DNA of 64,000 bases from Chrysopilus asiliformis (GCA_964034945.1 OZ035961.1:62306244-62370243); one strand, 5' to 3'; shown: positions 1-10,905, counted from the stretch's first letter. Numbers and translations are program-made. The notes: generated by a model not told the origin, from the letters alone.

Positions 1-619
1 CGAGTACTTTTATGTACAATATACTCGCGGTTAAAATATCACAATGACTATAATTTTTACATCCCGCGTTTCGTTTAATGCATTGCAAATATTCGATGTG
101 ATAAAAATAAATTTTTTATAGTGACAAGAATCGATATTCAAAATTTGGGGAATATAAAACCCATTCAATATGTATTTTAATACTTTTAGATTGTACAATA
201 AAAGAGAGCAAATTGTTTGTTTCTATTTTGGCACCAACTTCCAAAAAAATTATTTTTTCCTTTTTAGTGCATTTTTAAGTCGGTTTTTTTTACTTTTATT
301 TTAAAAGTTTTTTATTTTATAATTTTTAGTGATTTTTGGTATATACATTATATAGATATATTTAATGTTAGGAAATGGGTAGAGCAAAACTTTGATCGTT
401 CCAAACAGCGAATTTTTAGGGATGGCAACAGTAAGTTGTAAACTAAATTTTAGAGGTCGACAGCAAAAATTTTGGGGGTCGTCACCAACATTTTTTAGAT
501 CGACAGAAACCTTTCGTTAACCTTACAGACTTCTAAACATTAGAATTGGATTAGGCGACCCTAAAAACCCCCATATGTGTTTGTTTTTATCTGGAAAATT
601 TGGGGGTTGAAGGATTCGC
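1..619. other. AT-rich region without recognised gene
   Basis: AT-rich sequence with homopolymer runs. No ORF of recognisable family, RNA gene or repeat boundary was found. The last ~150 bases lead into the minisatellite that follows. Confidence 0.6.
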
Positions 620-1434
620 TGCCCCCCAAAATATACGCATAAAAATTTTCAGACCGATCGGACCATCCGATTAGGGGACAGGGGAGGGGTTAAGAAGCGA
701 AAGGGGTAGGGGAAAATAGATAAGGGGAAAACACTAGCCGTCCCCCAAAATGTGAGCATACAAATTTTCAGATCGATCGGACCATCCGATTGGGAGTTGA
801 TAGGGGAGGGGTTAAGAAGCGAAAGGGGTAGGGGAAAATAGATAAGGAGAAAACACTAGCCGTCCCCCAAAATGTGAGCATACAAATTTTCAGATCGATC
901 GGACCATCCGATTGGGAGTTGATAGGGGAGGGGTTAAGCGAAAGGGGTAGGGAAAATAGATAAGGGGAAAACACTAGCCGTCCCCCAAAATGTGAGCATA
1001 CAAATTTTCAGATCGATCGGACCATCCGATTGGGAGTTGATAGGGGAGGGGTTAAGAAGCGAGGGGTTAAGAAGCGAAAGGGGTAGGGGAAAATAGATAA
1101 GGGGAAAACACTAGCCGTCCCCCAAAAAGGTACGCATACAAATTTTCAGACCGATCGGACCATCCGATTGGGAGTTGACAGGGGAGGGGTTAAGAAGCGA
1201 AAGGGGTAGGGGAAAATAGATAAAGGGAAAACACTAGCCGTCCCCCAAAACGTACGCATACAAATTTTCAGATCGATCGGACCATCCGATTGGGAGTTGA
1301 CAGGGGAGGGGTTAAGAAGCGAAAGGGGTAGGGGAAAATAGATAAGGGGAAAACACTAGCCGTCCCCCAAAATGTACGCATACAAATTTTCAGATCGATC
1401 GGACCATCCGATTGGGAGTTGACAGGGGAGGGGA
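620..1434. repeat. Minisatellite, ~122-bp unit, about 7 copies
   Basis: Tandem units begin near 620, 738, 860, 978, 1115, 1238 and 1360, each opening with a C-rich CCCCCAAAA segment. Each unit then has a shared block containing GATCGGACCATCCGATTGG and a purine-rich AGGGGAGGGGTTAAGAAGCG stretch. The unit near 1040-1115 contains an extra partial duplication (GAGGGGTTAAGAAGC twice). The GACCATCCGATTGG core resembles the 'ACCGATT..' core of the HINE-like elements elsewhere in the window, so this may be a HINE internal minisatellite (inference). Small ORFs on either strand here are by-products of the repeat. Confidence 0.9.
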
Positions 1435-1560
1435 AGGCCGGGAAACGTCGGCGAGAGGGGAAATTAAAATGGGACCAACTAGGGAGTGAACTCTGTCATC
1501 CACCAACGTTTCAACAAAATCCATGCAACGGCACCCAAGTACTGCGTGAACATACAGATA

Positions 1561-1565
1561 TAAAA

Positions 1566-1597
<32 letters not shown>

Positions 1598-1620
1598 AAA
1601 TAAATAAATAAATAAATAAA
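1561..1620. repeat. (AAAT)n microsatellite, probable retroposon tail
   Basis: Sixty bases of nearly pure AAAT repeats, one unit shortened to AAT. They directly follow ~120 bp of non-repetitive sequence from 1440, which fits the 3' tail of a plus-strand non-LTR retrotransposon remnant. No coding part remains. Confidence 0.75.
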
Positions 1621-1668
1621 GTTGGACCAAAACGAATTGATAACCTCCTCCTTTTTTGGAAGTCGGTT

Positions 1669-2395
1669 AAAAATACGCAACTGGTGATATAATTTTTTCC
1701 CGGGTAACTAATTCTTTGTTAAGAATTTTTCCCAGTTCAAGAAACTGAACTGTCAAAAATGCCGTTTTCCCCCACTTTTATGCCGACTGCTCCTCAACTT
1801 TTGGAGCAATTAAATCGGGAGTTGATTTTTATGAAAGTACATAAAAATACGCAACTGGTGATATTATTTTTTCCCGGGTAACTAATTCTTTGTTAAGAAT
1901 TTTTTTCCAGTTTCAAAAAAACTCAACTGTCAAAAATGCCGTTTTCGTCAAAAATGCATTTTCCCCCCACTTTTATGCCGACTGCTCCTCAACCCTTGGA
2001 GCAATTAAATCGGGAGTTGATTTTTATGAAAGTACATAAAAATACGCAACTGGTGATATAATTTTTTCCCGGGTAACTAATTCTTTGTTACGAATTTTTT
2101 CCCAGTTTCAAAAACTCAACTGTCAAAAATGCCGTTTTCCCGCCACTTTTATGCCGACTGCTCCTCAACCCTTGGAGCAATTAAATCGGGAGTTGATTTT
2201 TATGAAAGTACATAAAAATACGCAACTGGTGATATATTTTTTTCCCGGGTAACTAATTCTTTGTTACGATTTTTTTCCCAGTTTCAAAAACTCAACTGTC
2301 AAAAATGCCGTTTTCCCCCACTTTTATGCCAACTGCTCCTCAACCCGTAGAGCAATTAAATCGGGAGTTGGGTTTTTTGAAAGTGCGTAAGAAGG
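1669..2395. repeat. Minisatellite, ~176-192-bp unit, 4 copies
   Basis: Four units start near 1669, 1843, 2037 and 2214 at the shared string AATACGCAACTGGTGATAT. Each contains TTTTTTCCCGGGTAACTAA and, near the end, GGAGCAATTAAATCGGGAGTTG. Unit 2 has an extra internal duplication (TGCCGTTTTCGTCAAAAATG region). A diverged GAGCAATTAAATC copy near 3236 suggests the same family extends past the intervening HINE-like element. Confidence 0.9.
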
Positions 2396-2505
2396 CAAAC
2401 ATTTTGATGTATATATATTGAGAATATCCCTATTATTGAGTATCAGTTGATGATGACGTTTATTTATAGCTTTTTATATGGGGAATGTTTGAGGGTGATT
2501 ATACT

Positions 2506-3042
2506 CGTGTGGTGAAACCAAAGGGTATATTAACTTTGCCTTACCGTTTGTAACGCCAAGATCCCGTCATCGCACAAAAAAAGGAATTACACCAGTGTGT
2601 TTAGAATGATGAAAAAAGTTGAATTTAGCATGTCCGTCCGTCTGTCTGTCTGTCTGTGGCGCGGATTGCGGGCGCACGGATTGAGCTAGAGACTTGAAAT
2701 TTTGCGTGGATCCGTTTTTCATAAAGTGCGAGGCTAAGTTCGTTAATGGGCAAAAATGGACTATTAGGGGGGGTACCCCCCATACGAACGAAAACGGTTT
2801 TTGTGAATATCTCAAAAACGGTGCATCTTATCAAAAAAGTCCAAGAACAAAAGTTATTTAGGATATGATTCTACATAAAACTCCCATACATCAAAATCCG
2901 ATTGGAATAAATTTTAAAAATTCTTATTGGAAAGTTTGACTTCAAAGTGGAATTTTGGTACAACTGTTCGAATTTTGATACGAATATCACCATACGGGTC
3001 TTCAATGATTGCCAGATTGGCAATTATAGCTTTTGTTATGTT
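2506..3042 (+). mobile_element. HINE/DINE-1-like element, family A, copy 1
   Basis: This is a non-coding repeat of ~540 bp. It opens with a GGTGAAACCAAAGGGTATAT block and has a central (GTCC/GTCT)n run at 2633-2658. It ends with an inverted copy of its start (ATCACCATACGGGT) and a 17-bp stem-loop ATTGCCAGATTGGCAAT at 3008-3024. Subterminal inverted repeats, a tetranucleotide core and a 3' hairpin are the known layout of Helentron-associated (HINE/DINE-1) elements. Three further copies lie at 20264-20810 (-), 46624-47146 (-) and 58590-59134 (+). Confidence 0.75.
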
Positions 3043-3165
3043 TTTTTGTTAATAATACTTAAAATCAAAAAAATTTTTTCGCGCTATCTGGGAGCACCTA
3101 ATTAGCACTTAATTCCTGCATGATTATTATTTTCGTGCGGTTACTCGAAATAAGATTTTCGACTT

Positions 3166-3202
3166 GGGGGGGGGCTAGCTTAACGTTAAGCTGGACCCCC
3201 CC
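3166..3202. repeat. G9/C7-flanked palindrome
   Basis: A run of nine G is followed by CTAGCTTAACGTTAAGCTGG, which is palindromic about AACGTT, and then by seven C. The segment could form a GC-clamped hairpin. It sits between two blocks carrying CACCTAATTAGCAC. No gene is nearby. Confidence 0.6.
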
Positions 3203-3826
3203 ACTTTAGGTCCTTTTCTGTGCTAAACGGTAGGAGCAATTAAATCAGGACCGGGGTAACTAATTAGCACCTAATTAGCACTAAATCGCGAGATAAAAAA
3301 AAATTGAAATTCGTTGGTGGGGGGTCCAGCTTAATGCACGTATAAAATTACCTTTCCGCAGATGCTGGAAATCTAAAAAATTTTCTTTCCGGGTGTGTTA
3401 TGTTACTTGCTAAGCATTCCCTAACCAGACATTGCACAAATTTTATTCGGAACATTTTTCGCTCAGATATTCTGATTAATCTTTGACCCAAGAACTCGTA
3501 CAGCAAAATGTAAACATTGGGGCTGGCGGGACTGGCGGCACTTGTGCATGTGTTAATTCAAATTAGTAGGGTTTTCGAGTAGATTTGCAGTTCGTGTTAA
3601 GGTATTTGATTTGAAATTAAATCTATTTTGGTTAGCTCTGTATCCTTGGAGGAAAACGAGCAATTGCCTGTCTCTTTTGGACAACGCATTTATGCACGTA
3701 TGGGAAAACGAGAAATCCAATTTCATCAAATAGTTTAAGTGATTTTTTTCTAGTTCTCTCTTCTTTACTCTGCCGTCGGTATATGGAAATTTCCGTTTGT
3801 GTCTTATCTATAGTATTTGATCGTTG

Positions 3827-4233
3827 CTTATATACAATGGACAGAGCATCCGAGTCGAAAAATGGCACGGCAGCAGATTTGACATGGGGATTCAGTAGCC
3901 CCCAACCTAATTGTACTCGTAAACATTTTGCGTTATACAAATTTCATGTCAATTCACTTGCAGTCATGTTCAAATTAACATGAAAATTACACAGATAGTT
4001 AGTCGTTACTTGCTAAATCTAGTATGCACATTTGGTTCTTCAAAAATGCGAAAAAAATCAATGCAAACGCAAATGTTACACTTTTGCACTTCAAAGTTAA
4101 AGCTGTCATTTCTGCAGCAGCCAGCTGTTATTTATGCCAAACACATATCTTGATCTTTCTTTCTCTTATCGATCGCCTTGTTTATCACACGAGAATGAAA
4201 GATTACCAACTCGTGTTTTATGTGAATGACATC
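3827..4233 (+). repeat. Dispersed repeat D, arm 1 (inverted copy upstream of Cox19)
   Basis: This ~407-bp block is repeated in reverse orientation at 22992-23400 with only scattered differences. It contains short ORFs on both strands that are also conserved between copies, but none resembles a known family, so I treat them as part of the repeat. No TIR or poly-A tail could be defined. Confidence 0.7.
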
Positions 4234-5444
4234 TGTACACCGATTCTGAGCATAATCGATACTTATCGCCAGTGGAATGTCGAAAAGAGGGAATTTTTTT
4301 AAAGTTAGGAAATTTTCTTGAAGATCCGCAGCGATGAAGAATTTTTTACCTGCCCGATGTGAATTTTATAAGTTGCAATGCTAATGGTATGTGTGTAAAT
4401 ACATTCTCATTATATTAAATTTGTCATATAAAATTTCTTGACTGAATTTTACCACTTTATCATATTAAGTTTGTACTGAATTTATACTTAATACTATAGC
4501 ATCAATAAATAATTGAATTGAATTGAATTTATATGTTGCAAGTGTAATAAGTAACCCAAAAATTCTCGATTTGACAGCCGCAAATGTGAGAGAAGTGGAC
4601 AACGAAAAGTACCGCGAAAAACTTTAGATAGTGTTTTTAATAATTTACCAAAGACAATGAATTCCGCAGTATCCGTTTATTATTACCTTGGGAGGAATCA
4701 AATGCGAATAATGAGGCGAAATCTACGGGATGCGTCAGATCCTTTTGCGATATTTATGTGTTTGTGATGTTTATAGAAATATTTCGGCTTCCACAGGCAC
4801 TAGCAGTGGAAATCATTGAAATGTTGACTCCGCACATGCCTAATCAAATTTTAATATCGCCTGCTCTTGGTGTTTTGTATGCGCTAAACTTCTACGCAAA
4901 TGCACTGTTATCACTACCTCATAAAGCAAGTGATATCCATTGGAAATGTCGATAAAAAAGTTGGAAATGTGGAATAGATTTCCAGACGTCAAACCATTAG
5001 TGTTACCCGAGTGAAGGAAATCGCATTGGAAGTCAAACCTGTATTAGTGTGCTGTATCCACCAACACAATTAAAAGAAAGTTGAATATGTGCACATAAGT
5101 CGCTTGTCGATAATTGCAATTTTAATTTTTTAATTAGAATCAATCAAACATGTCCTTTGATACAGACACGATTGTTTTATACACTCCATTTGGTATTTTT
5201 AATGAAGAATTTTTCAGCAACTATTCAACATAACCTCAAACATCAACACATGATTTGGTTAGTTGTCAACCCTAGGTTCGGAACCTGCGAGAGTATTGGT
5301 AAGAAAGTCCCGAAAGTAACTCGGACATGTATGAGTAAGTAGTCGGTGTTTTAGTCACTTGTCATTGTTCGCGCTATTATGCATTATTTCGTCGGGAGGA
5401 AATCGCAACTTTAATTTTATGTCGCGTTTTAGGTAAATTATAAT
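4234..5444. other. No recognised gene or repeat
   Basis: AT-rich sequence with small ORFs that have no recognisable domain. A short GAATT-type repeat lies near 4513-4530. No splice-linked coding potential was recognised. Confidence 0.5.
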
Positions 5445-5645
5445 CACCCTTGTTCTGAGATACGGCGTTAGCCCGCTAAACGTAACGCATTCGATTCGAT
5501 TCGCTACGCGATCGGTGTTCTGAAAAACGGCGTTTGCTGTTTAAAAATACGGCAAACATCGCATGCAAACGAAGTGTCAAAAATCAGCTGGTTATGTTTG
5601 TATCTGGGTTGATAGCCATTTCAGTGCAAGTTTTGAAAGTAAAAC

Positions 5646-5870
5646 ATGGAATTCACGGTGCCAATTTATTTATTATTGAGGCAGGAGGAGATAAACTCCT
5701 TGCGGGAGCAAAGATTTTTTCTGAGAAGTTCTTCGAATGTCATGAATTTAAGTGAAGAAGCGTGAGTACATAGAAAAAGTGTAACTTTCAATTCAAGTGT
5801 AACTTTCTGCTCTAGGAAAGATTTTCGGCTGAGCAAAACATCATTTTTATATATTTTGAGGAAATCCTTT
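5646..5870 (+). pseudogene. HARBI1-like transposase, N-terminal exons only
   Basis: A start codon at 5646 opens a 116-nt exon containing LLLRQEEINSLREQRFF and ending ..NLSEEA. It is followed by a GTGAGT donor at 5762 and a 54-bp intron. The acceptor is at 5814-5815, and the reading frame resumes with KDFRLSKTSFLYILRK. 'FRLSKTSF' before a leucine-rich helix is characteristic of the N-terminus of HARBI1-type nucleases. The DDE catalytic core is absent; near 5870 the sequence merges into the minus-strand Myb/SANT gene. A non-functional remnant of PIF/Harbinger ORF2. Confidence 0.7.
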
Positions 5871-6115
5871 TTTGGTGGTCCCAAGCTGGATAATTTATCC
5901 GATATTGATTGCCAGATTGCCTGAACCTCTGCCACTGGTCTCCGTGAATAGCCCTTCGCGATATCAGGGTGCTCCTTCATTACATCAATTAAATAGTTGA
6001 ATTGGGCAGTATTTGTTGAATTTTTATTTCCACTCCTATTTGACAAATAAACTTGTAAGTTCATACTTAAATATATATTTCCATTATTTTCTACTAACAT
6101 TTTAATTGATCGCAA
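5830..6115 (-). pseudogene. Myb/SANT-like DNA-binding protein of Harbinger (ORF1 remnant)
   Basis: The minus-strand frame encodes FNYLIDVMKEHPDIAKGY, then a W-containing helix (VQAIWQSISDKLSSLGPP) and KKD. This matches the Zeste-like/MADF-like Myb/SANT domain of PIF/Harbinger accessory proteins, which typically reads 'L..LMEEHPDIAKG.. W..LT..LN..GPP.K'. In intact elements this protein works with the transposase in nuclear import and TIR binding (known for the superfamily). The C-terminal 50 or so residues after KKD read through antisense HARBI1 sequence and are probably not native. Confidence 0.65.
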
Positions 6116-6465
6116 AAAAAATCCTAAAACTGCCTGAAATATCCACCAAACGCGAGAAAACTGAAGTGATCAATTTAACCTCAAATATCAGCTCCCGGCG
6201 AATCTCAGAACAACGAAAATCGAATACGTTGCGAGGCGTTACTCCGCGTTGAACTCAAACGAAACGTTGCGTATTTCAGAACACCGAAAATGCGATATCG
6301 AGTGCTGATCGAGTAAATATCGAGCAAACTAACGTAACGCCGGATTTCAGAACAAGGGTGAATATATTTTCGCCCAAAAATAAGTCCAAGTATTTCGTAG
6401 CGTAACAAACTCGAATTTATTATTAGATATTAGTGATAAACTACTGTTTTCCGTGAGTTCGGAAT

Positions 6466-6817
6466 AATTTTACTTTACCGGAATGCGACGAATTGCGAGG
6501 ATCCGAGGACCGCAAATTAGACAATTTGGGGTCACAGACCTCAAAAAAGTGGTTTAAAATGACCGCTGAAGTGGGGTGGGAAAAAGCGGGGTGAGGCTGA
6601 AAAGTTTTTCTGCTCCAATTTCCAGTAAAATTGGTTTGTAGCTAAAGTTTTTTTCGTCAGAAAAGTGAGTTGTAGTGCAAGTGGAAAAATAAAACGAAAA
6701 ATTTGTTGTGAAAACGGCGTTAGCGGTCATTTTAAACCACTTTTATGAGGTTCGTGACCACAAATTCGCGTGAAAGTGCGTTTTTGACAATCCCTCGGAT
6801 TCCAGTAAAGTAAAATT
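6466..6817. mobile_element. Foldback MITE with ~100-bp arms
   Basis: The left arm 6466-6567 starts AATTTTACTTTACCGGAAT and ends GTGGTTTAAAATGACCGCT. It is repeated inverted at 6722-6817, with mismatches and short indels. The ~150-bp spacer has no coding content. No target-site duplication was evident. Superfamily not assigned. Confidence 0.75.
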
Positions 6818-7500
6818 GTGCCGTAAGTTCAATATGAAATGGCTAGATTAATTTTTGTCAGGTCACAAAATATAAAATTTAGGGGAATTGGCAAAAAATA
6901 GCTGGTAAAGTCTAGTGAACAAAGTGATATTTAGTGAAATTAGTTTACGAGTTGAAAAATTAAAAGAAATTATATGCATTTGTGGCCATTCGTAACGAAA
7001 ATGCACTTGCACTTAATTATGGGTGATTGCGTTCGGTTTTTTATGTAAGATAAGATATTAGACGAGCAAATAAATTTTATAAATCTAAACAAAGAAAGAT
7101 TTGTTTTTCATGACCTGTGCAATAATATTGTGCAATAATAATATTTGAAGTTTTCCAAACGATTTTTTTGAGAGGAAAATGTTCTTCAGGTGTCAGTTTA
7201 TTAAGTAGCCTTAACAAATCGTATTTTAAAAAAAATATTCTAGCCGGAAATTACCAAAACAGTGACATTTTTAAAATTTGTTTTTTTGGTTTTTTACTTT
7301 TTTGACAAAAACTATTTCTTACAAGTATGTTGTATAATAAATATGATAGATCATTGAGTTTTCTGCATTTTTGCCTTTTACTGTAAATAATTTATCGTAC
7401 CGTTCTCAAAATATTAACGAAATTCAAAACACCCCTTCCGATTACTTGTAAGTATATATGTGTATGTAACTTTCCCGAGTTCGTGGCTTCTTATATCTCG
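6818..7500. other. No recognised gene
   Basis: AT-rich sequence with only very short ORFs. No family or RNA gene recognised. Confidence 0.5.
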
Positions 7501-7576
7501 CAGGCTCCGGGGGATCCCATTAGAGAGTCAAAATGTGCGAAAGAGAATCTGTGTTTCGCGCTATTTGATTTCTTAG

Positions 7577-8303
7577 TCCGGTATTACACTTGGCTTAAGT
7601 AAGCCGGCAACTTTTGGGCTTAATAAGCCAATGTGGTTACATTTGTGGCTTAAATAAGCCAATCCTGTTTCCATATGCTACACAAGTTTACATGTGTGTG
7701 TGTGGACTCAAACCACTGAAATTCCTGTTGCTCATATAGCGCGATATTACACACGGCAACTTTCGGGCTTACTTAAGCCGATTTTTGGGAGAAACGACTG
7801 AGGAGAGAAAAGTTGCCACTCGAAATCATGGCTTATCGACAATCTGCATACATGCAAACCGTGTGAACCGGTTTGTGAAAAGTAGTAGCCAGAAATCATT
7901 TTCGTTCTGACCGTCAGCAGGTAAAGATCTTGGGAAGTATATGAGCAGCAGCAATTTCAATGGTTTGAGTTCACACACACATATCTAAACTTGTGTAGCA
8001 TATGCAAACAAGATTGGCTTATTTAAGCCACAAATTTAAGCACATTGGCTTATTAAGCCCAAAAGTTGCCGGCTTAAATAAGCCAAGTGTAATACTGGAC
8101 ATATACTTCCCAAGATCTTTACCTGCTGACGGTCAGAACGGAAATGATTTCTGCCTACTACTTTTTCCAAACCGGTTCACACGCTTTGCATGTATGCAGA
8201 TTGTCGATAAGCCATGATTTCGAGTGGCAACTTTTCCCTCCGCAGTCGTTTCTCCCGAAAATCGGCTTAAGTAAGCCCGAAAGTTGCCGTGTGTAATACC
8301 GCG
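7577..8303. mobile_element. MITE with interleaved inverted repeats (A-B-A'-B')
   Basis: The ends read GGTATTACAC(T/A)(T/C)GGC in inverted orientation, and the 5-bp string CTTAG is duplicated at 7572-7576 and 8304-8308. Segment A (7577-7738) is repeated inverted at 7939-8098. Segment B (7739-7938) is repeated inverted at 8099-8303. About eight short palindromes of the form GGCTTAnnTAAGCC or GGCTTAATAAGCC lie in the arms. Related copies of the flanking sequence at 19795-19890 and 60030-60130 lack the element, so it is a true insertion. No ORF of known family. Confidence 0.8.
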
Positions 8304-9560
8304 CTTAGCGTATAATAGGAGATCATACTTCCATTGCATATACTTCGTTGACTTTAGCCGAAAAAACTTACCTTTTAGAAGTTTCAGATAATGGAGATAG
8401 ATGGTCCATTTAATCACATCTAATAGCAATGATGCAGTGTTTCAGAGGACAGATATGACGGTTGACTTCCTAATAAGTAAAGTCGCAAGTCGAAACGAGA
8501 TTTAAATTGGTTAGAAAATTAACTTTTTATATAAAGCTTTAATAAATGTCAAGCAGTCCATGAAGTTCGGAGGCTGATGTTTCTATGCACTAATTCCATT
8601 AGGATGATTTTCTCCCTTAATATTACTAATTAATAGCTCATAAGGCATGTAAAGAATCCTTACACAAATATATATTTTGTGTAACCACATAACAATTTTA
8701 TGCAAAAGTTTCAGCACACAAAACTGCAACTCTATAAGCTCACGCTTATATGATTAACGTAAACATACTTGGTAATTAATTTTTACAAATACTCGGATTC
8801 ATTAATTTTTAGAATGTGAATAGTTTTAGGCTTCAATTCGAATGAAATGCTGCACTTGAAATCGTTATCAACTTTAATTTCATTCAGCTGAGACCCACAG
8901 TTAAATTCGGTAATTAAAAACCATAATTTTTATTTATAAAACATAAGTCCTAAAATTTGAGTTAACTTGAGAAACTTGTCATTTCCATGAATTAAAAACA
9001 TTCTTAAATTGTAGCACAACAAAAATCAAACCAGGTTCACTTTAAAATTGCTATTCGACACATTTAAGCAGCTAATTGCACACATCCTATGAAATAATTG
9101 TTTTCATCTAAGAAATAATTGTTTTAATTAGATTCTTCTGATATAAACACTTTTACTGTTTCCACTCAAATTAAGTTTTCGTTTTCCTGAATTACTTCAC
9201 CTTACACACACAAACCCAACCACAAAAATAATGGAGTCGTCCGATGACTTATTTGGTTGGAAAATTTAAGCAGTTAAGCAACTTAACCGAAATAACCAGA
9301 AATAAAATTAAACAAATTTTTTACTTATAATTCTAATACTGACAATTCGTTAACTCAGAGGCTAACAAAATAACACTTTTTTATATGCTGGAATTCACTT
9401 TTGTAAAAGTATGAAATCAGTTTCTAGGCAATCGACAGCAGATATGTAGACCTCAATTATAATGGCGGGTCACAATCTCGCCAGCAACAGCGACAACACA
9501 AAGATGATTTACAATCCAACAGCAAAAGCAACATCACGGAGATAGTGTTTTGATTGGTCG
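8304..9560. other. No recognised gene
   Basis: AT-rich non-coding sequence downstream of the MITE. The first ~40 bases match the dispersed repeat also seen at 19795-19890 (inverted) and 60030-60130. Nothing else was identified. Confidence 0.5.
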
Positions 9561-9619
9561 AGTGACGTCTGATTTTCATTAGAGAGCCTATAACCTAGAT
9601 AGTGGCCATCGGGACATCT

Positions 9620-9786
9620 TGTGGCATCACAGTAAGAAGCACAAACCATTGCAATCAGAGTCTTTAATACGATCGCGTTTGAACAAGTCACGCTAAACTT
9701 TTGTGTCTCCGAATATCAATTAATAAATTAGATATAATAGTAATTAACGATCTTTTAATCCTGTCCTTGACACCTGTAACCATAAT
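9620..9786 (+). repeat. 5' LTR
   Basis: Starts TGTGGCATCACAGT and ends CTGTAACCATAAT. It is identical to the 3' LTR apart from four substitutions in the first 25 bases and one near the end. The usual terminal CA is not present at the 3' edge (it ends AAT), a minor oddity. Confidence 0.9.
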
Positions 9787-9804
9787 TGGTGACCACCGAC
9801 GTGA
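9787..9804 (+). promoter_or_regulatory. Candidate primer-binding site
   Basis: TGGTGACCACCGACGTGA lies directly after the 5' LTR, where the tRNA primer anneals in LTR retrotransposons. A similar TGGTGACCCCGACGTGA motif is common in insect Ty3 elements (recalled); the A in 'CCACC' may be a mutation. The matching tRNA was not determined. Confidence 0.6.
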
Positions 9805-10059
9805 TTTTTGAAGAAAAAACATTAATTCAATTGTGTTCTAAGCGCCGGGAAGAGTTTTCGCGAACAAAGAAAAAAAAAGAAGCTCGGCGAACATTAATGG
9901 TGAACAGTGTTTGAGGACAACGAATTGAATTACAGCGGTTGTAATTCTTAAAAAAGAACCGATTTTTTTGTGGTTGCAGCCTTATTAAATTTCGGACGAA
10001 TACGACAACGACCAATTATCGGGAACTAAACGGTAGCTTGTTCGAATTTAGCCATTAAA

Positions 10060-10905
10060 ATGTCTCTCGAAGGGGAGCAAGCGCGAGTGACGGAGGATGA
10101 AACGAGGAGAAAGGCCAGCAATGCAGAAGTCGCGCGATTGGCGATCAGAATTCCGCCATTTTGGGCTGATAGTTCAGAAATCTGGTTTGCACAAATCGAG
10201 GCCCAGTTTGCCACCGGAAGTATTACGACCGATTCCGCCAAGTTTTCAATGATTGTGGGTAACATGGATAGCAAGTTATTGACTCAAGTTTCCGAAGCTG
10301 TTTTAAAACCACCGGCAAACAATAAATACGAGAACCTAAAAAGGGCAATTATTGGTGCATTTGGGGATTCTGAGCAAGGAAAAATGAAAAAGCTTTTATC
10401 GGCAACCGAACTTGGCGACAGGAAGCCGACGCAGCTCCTCAACGAAATGCTGAAATTAGGTGGCGAGAATATAGGCGACGAATTCTTAAAAGTCATCTGG
10501 TTGGATAAACTGCCACAGCAGGTGCGGGCAATTCTGTCAACAAGTGACGTGGAACTCAAGGCATTGGCATCTTTGGCCGATAGGATAATCGACACAGCCG
10601 GAATTTCGACTATTGGTACAATCAAAGAAACCACATCAACATCGAGAGTTCCTGACATATCCTCAAACGAGAGGTTGGCCAAACAGATCGCCGATCTTAC
10701 TAAGGAAGTGCGAATGTTGAAGACGCGACAGGGAAGAGAACGAAGCTGACAGCGTAAAAGATCAAATACTCCTTCACGTCAACGAAAGGAAGACAATCCG
10801 GATGCTTTGTGTTGGTATCACAGAAGCTACGGAAACGACGCGACGAAGTGCCGTGAACCTTGTTCAAGGGGATTGGCAAACGACAAGAACGCAAAAAACT
10901 AATTT
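10060..10905 (+). pseudogene. gag: Ty3/gypsy gag, interrupted by an in-frame stop
   Basis: The frame starts at ATG 10060 (MSLEGEQARV..). A capsid-like helical region follows, with IPPFWADSSEIWFAQIEAQF near residues 30-50. A TGA stop at 10747-10749 ends the open part at 229 codons. The same frame then continues through a basic stretch (QRKRSNTPSRQRK) and a nucleocapsid-like CWYHRSYGNDATKCREPC to a TAA near 10900. The TGA therefore truncates what was one Gag. Gag forms the retrotransposon capsid and binds RNA. The Cys/His pattern is not a perfect CCHC knuckle. Confidence 0.85.

Larger units (their letters stand above)
5445..6360. mobile_element. Deleted PIF/Harbinger element, copy 1 (916 bp)
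   Basis: Terminal inverted repeats CACCCTTGTTCTGAgATaCGGCGTTA (left) and their reverse complement (right) bound the element. The flanking trinucleotide AAT is duplicated at 5442-5444 and 6361-6363, and a 3-bp duplication is typical of PIF/Harbinger. Inside are the first exons of a HARBI1-like transposase on the plus strand and the C-terminal part of a Myb/SANT-like protein on the minus strand. These are the two genes of a full element, so the middle has been deleted. A sister copy lies at 53654-54496. Confidence 0.85.

Noticed and set aside
768..974. Short ORFs in the first minisatellite
   Set aside because: They repeat with the 122-bp unit and have no independent coding signal.
2567..2834. 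Overlapping ORFs with RQTDRQTDG-type peptides (also at 20463-20741, 46850-47077, 58654-58932)
   Set aside because: They lie inside HINE family A copies; the QTDGQTDG run is the translated tetranucleotide core, so they are not proteins.
7577..8303. CRISPR-like array of GGCTTA..TAAGCC repeats
   Set aside because: Eukaryotic context, irregular spacing, and the repeats belong to inverted arms of a MITE.
9787..9804. Assignment of a specific tRNA primer for the gypsy element
   Set aside because: The match could not be verified without tRNA sequences.
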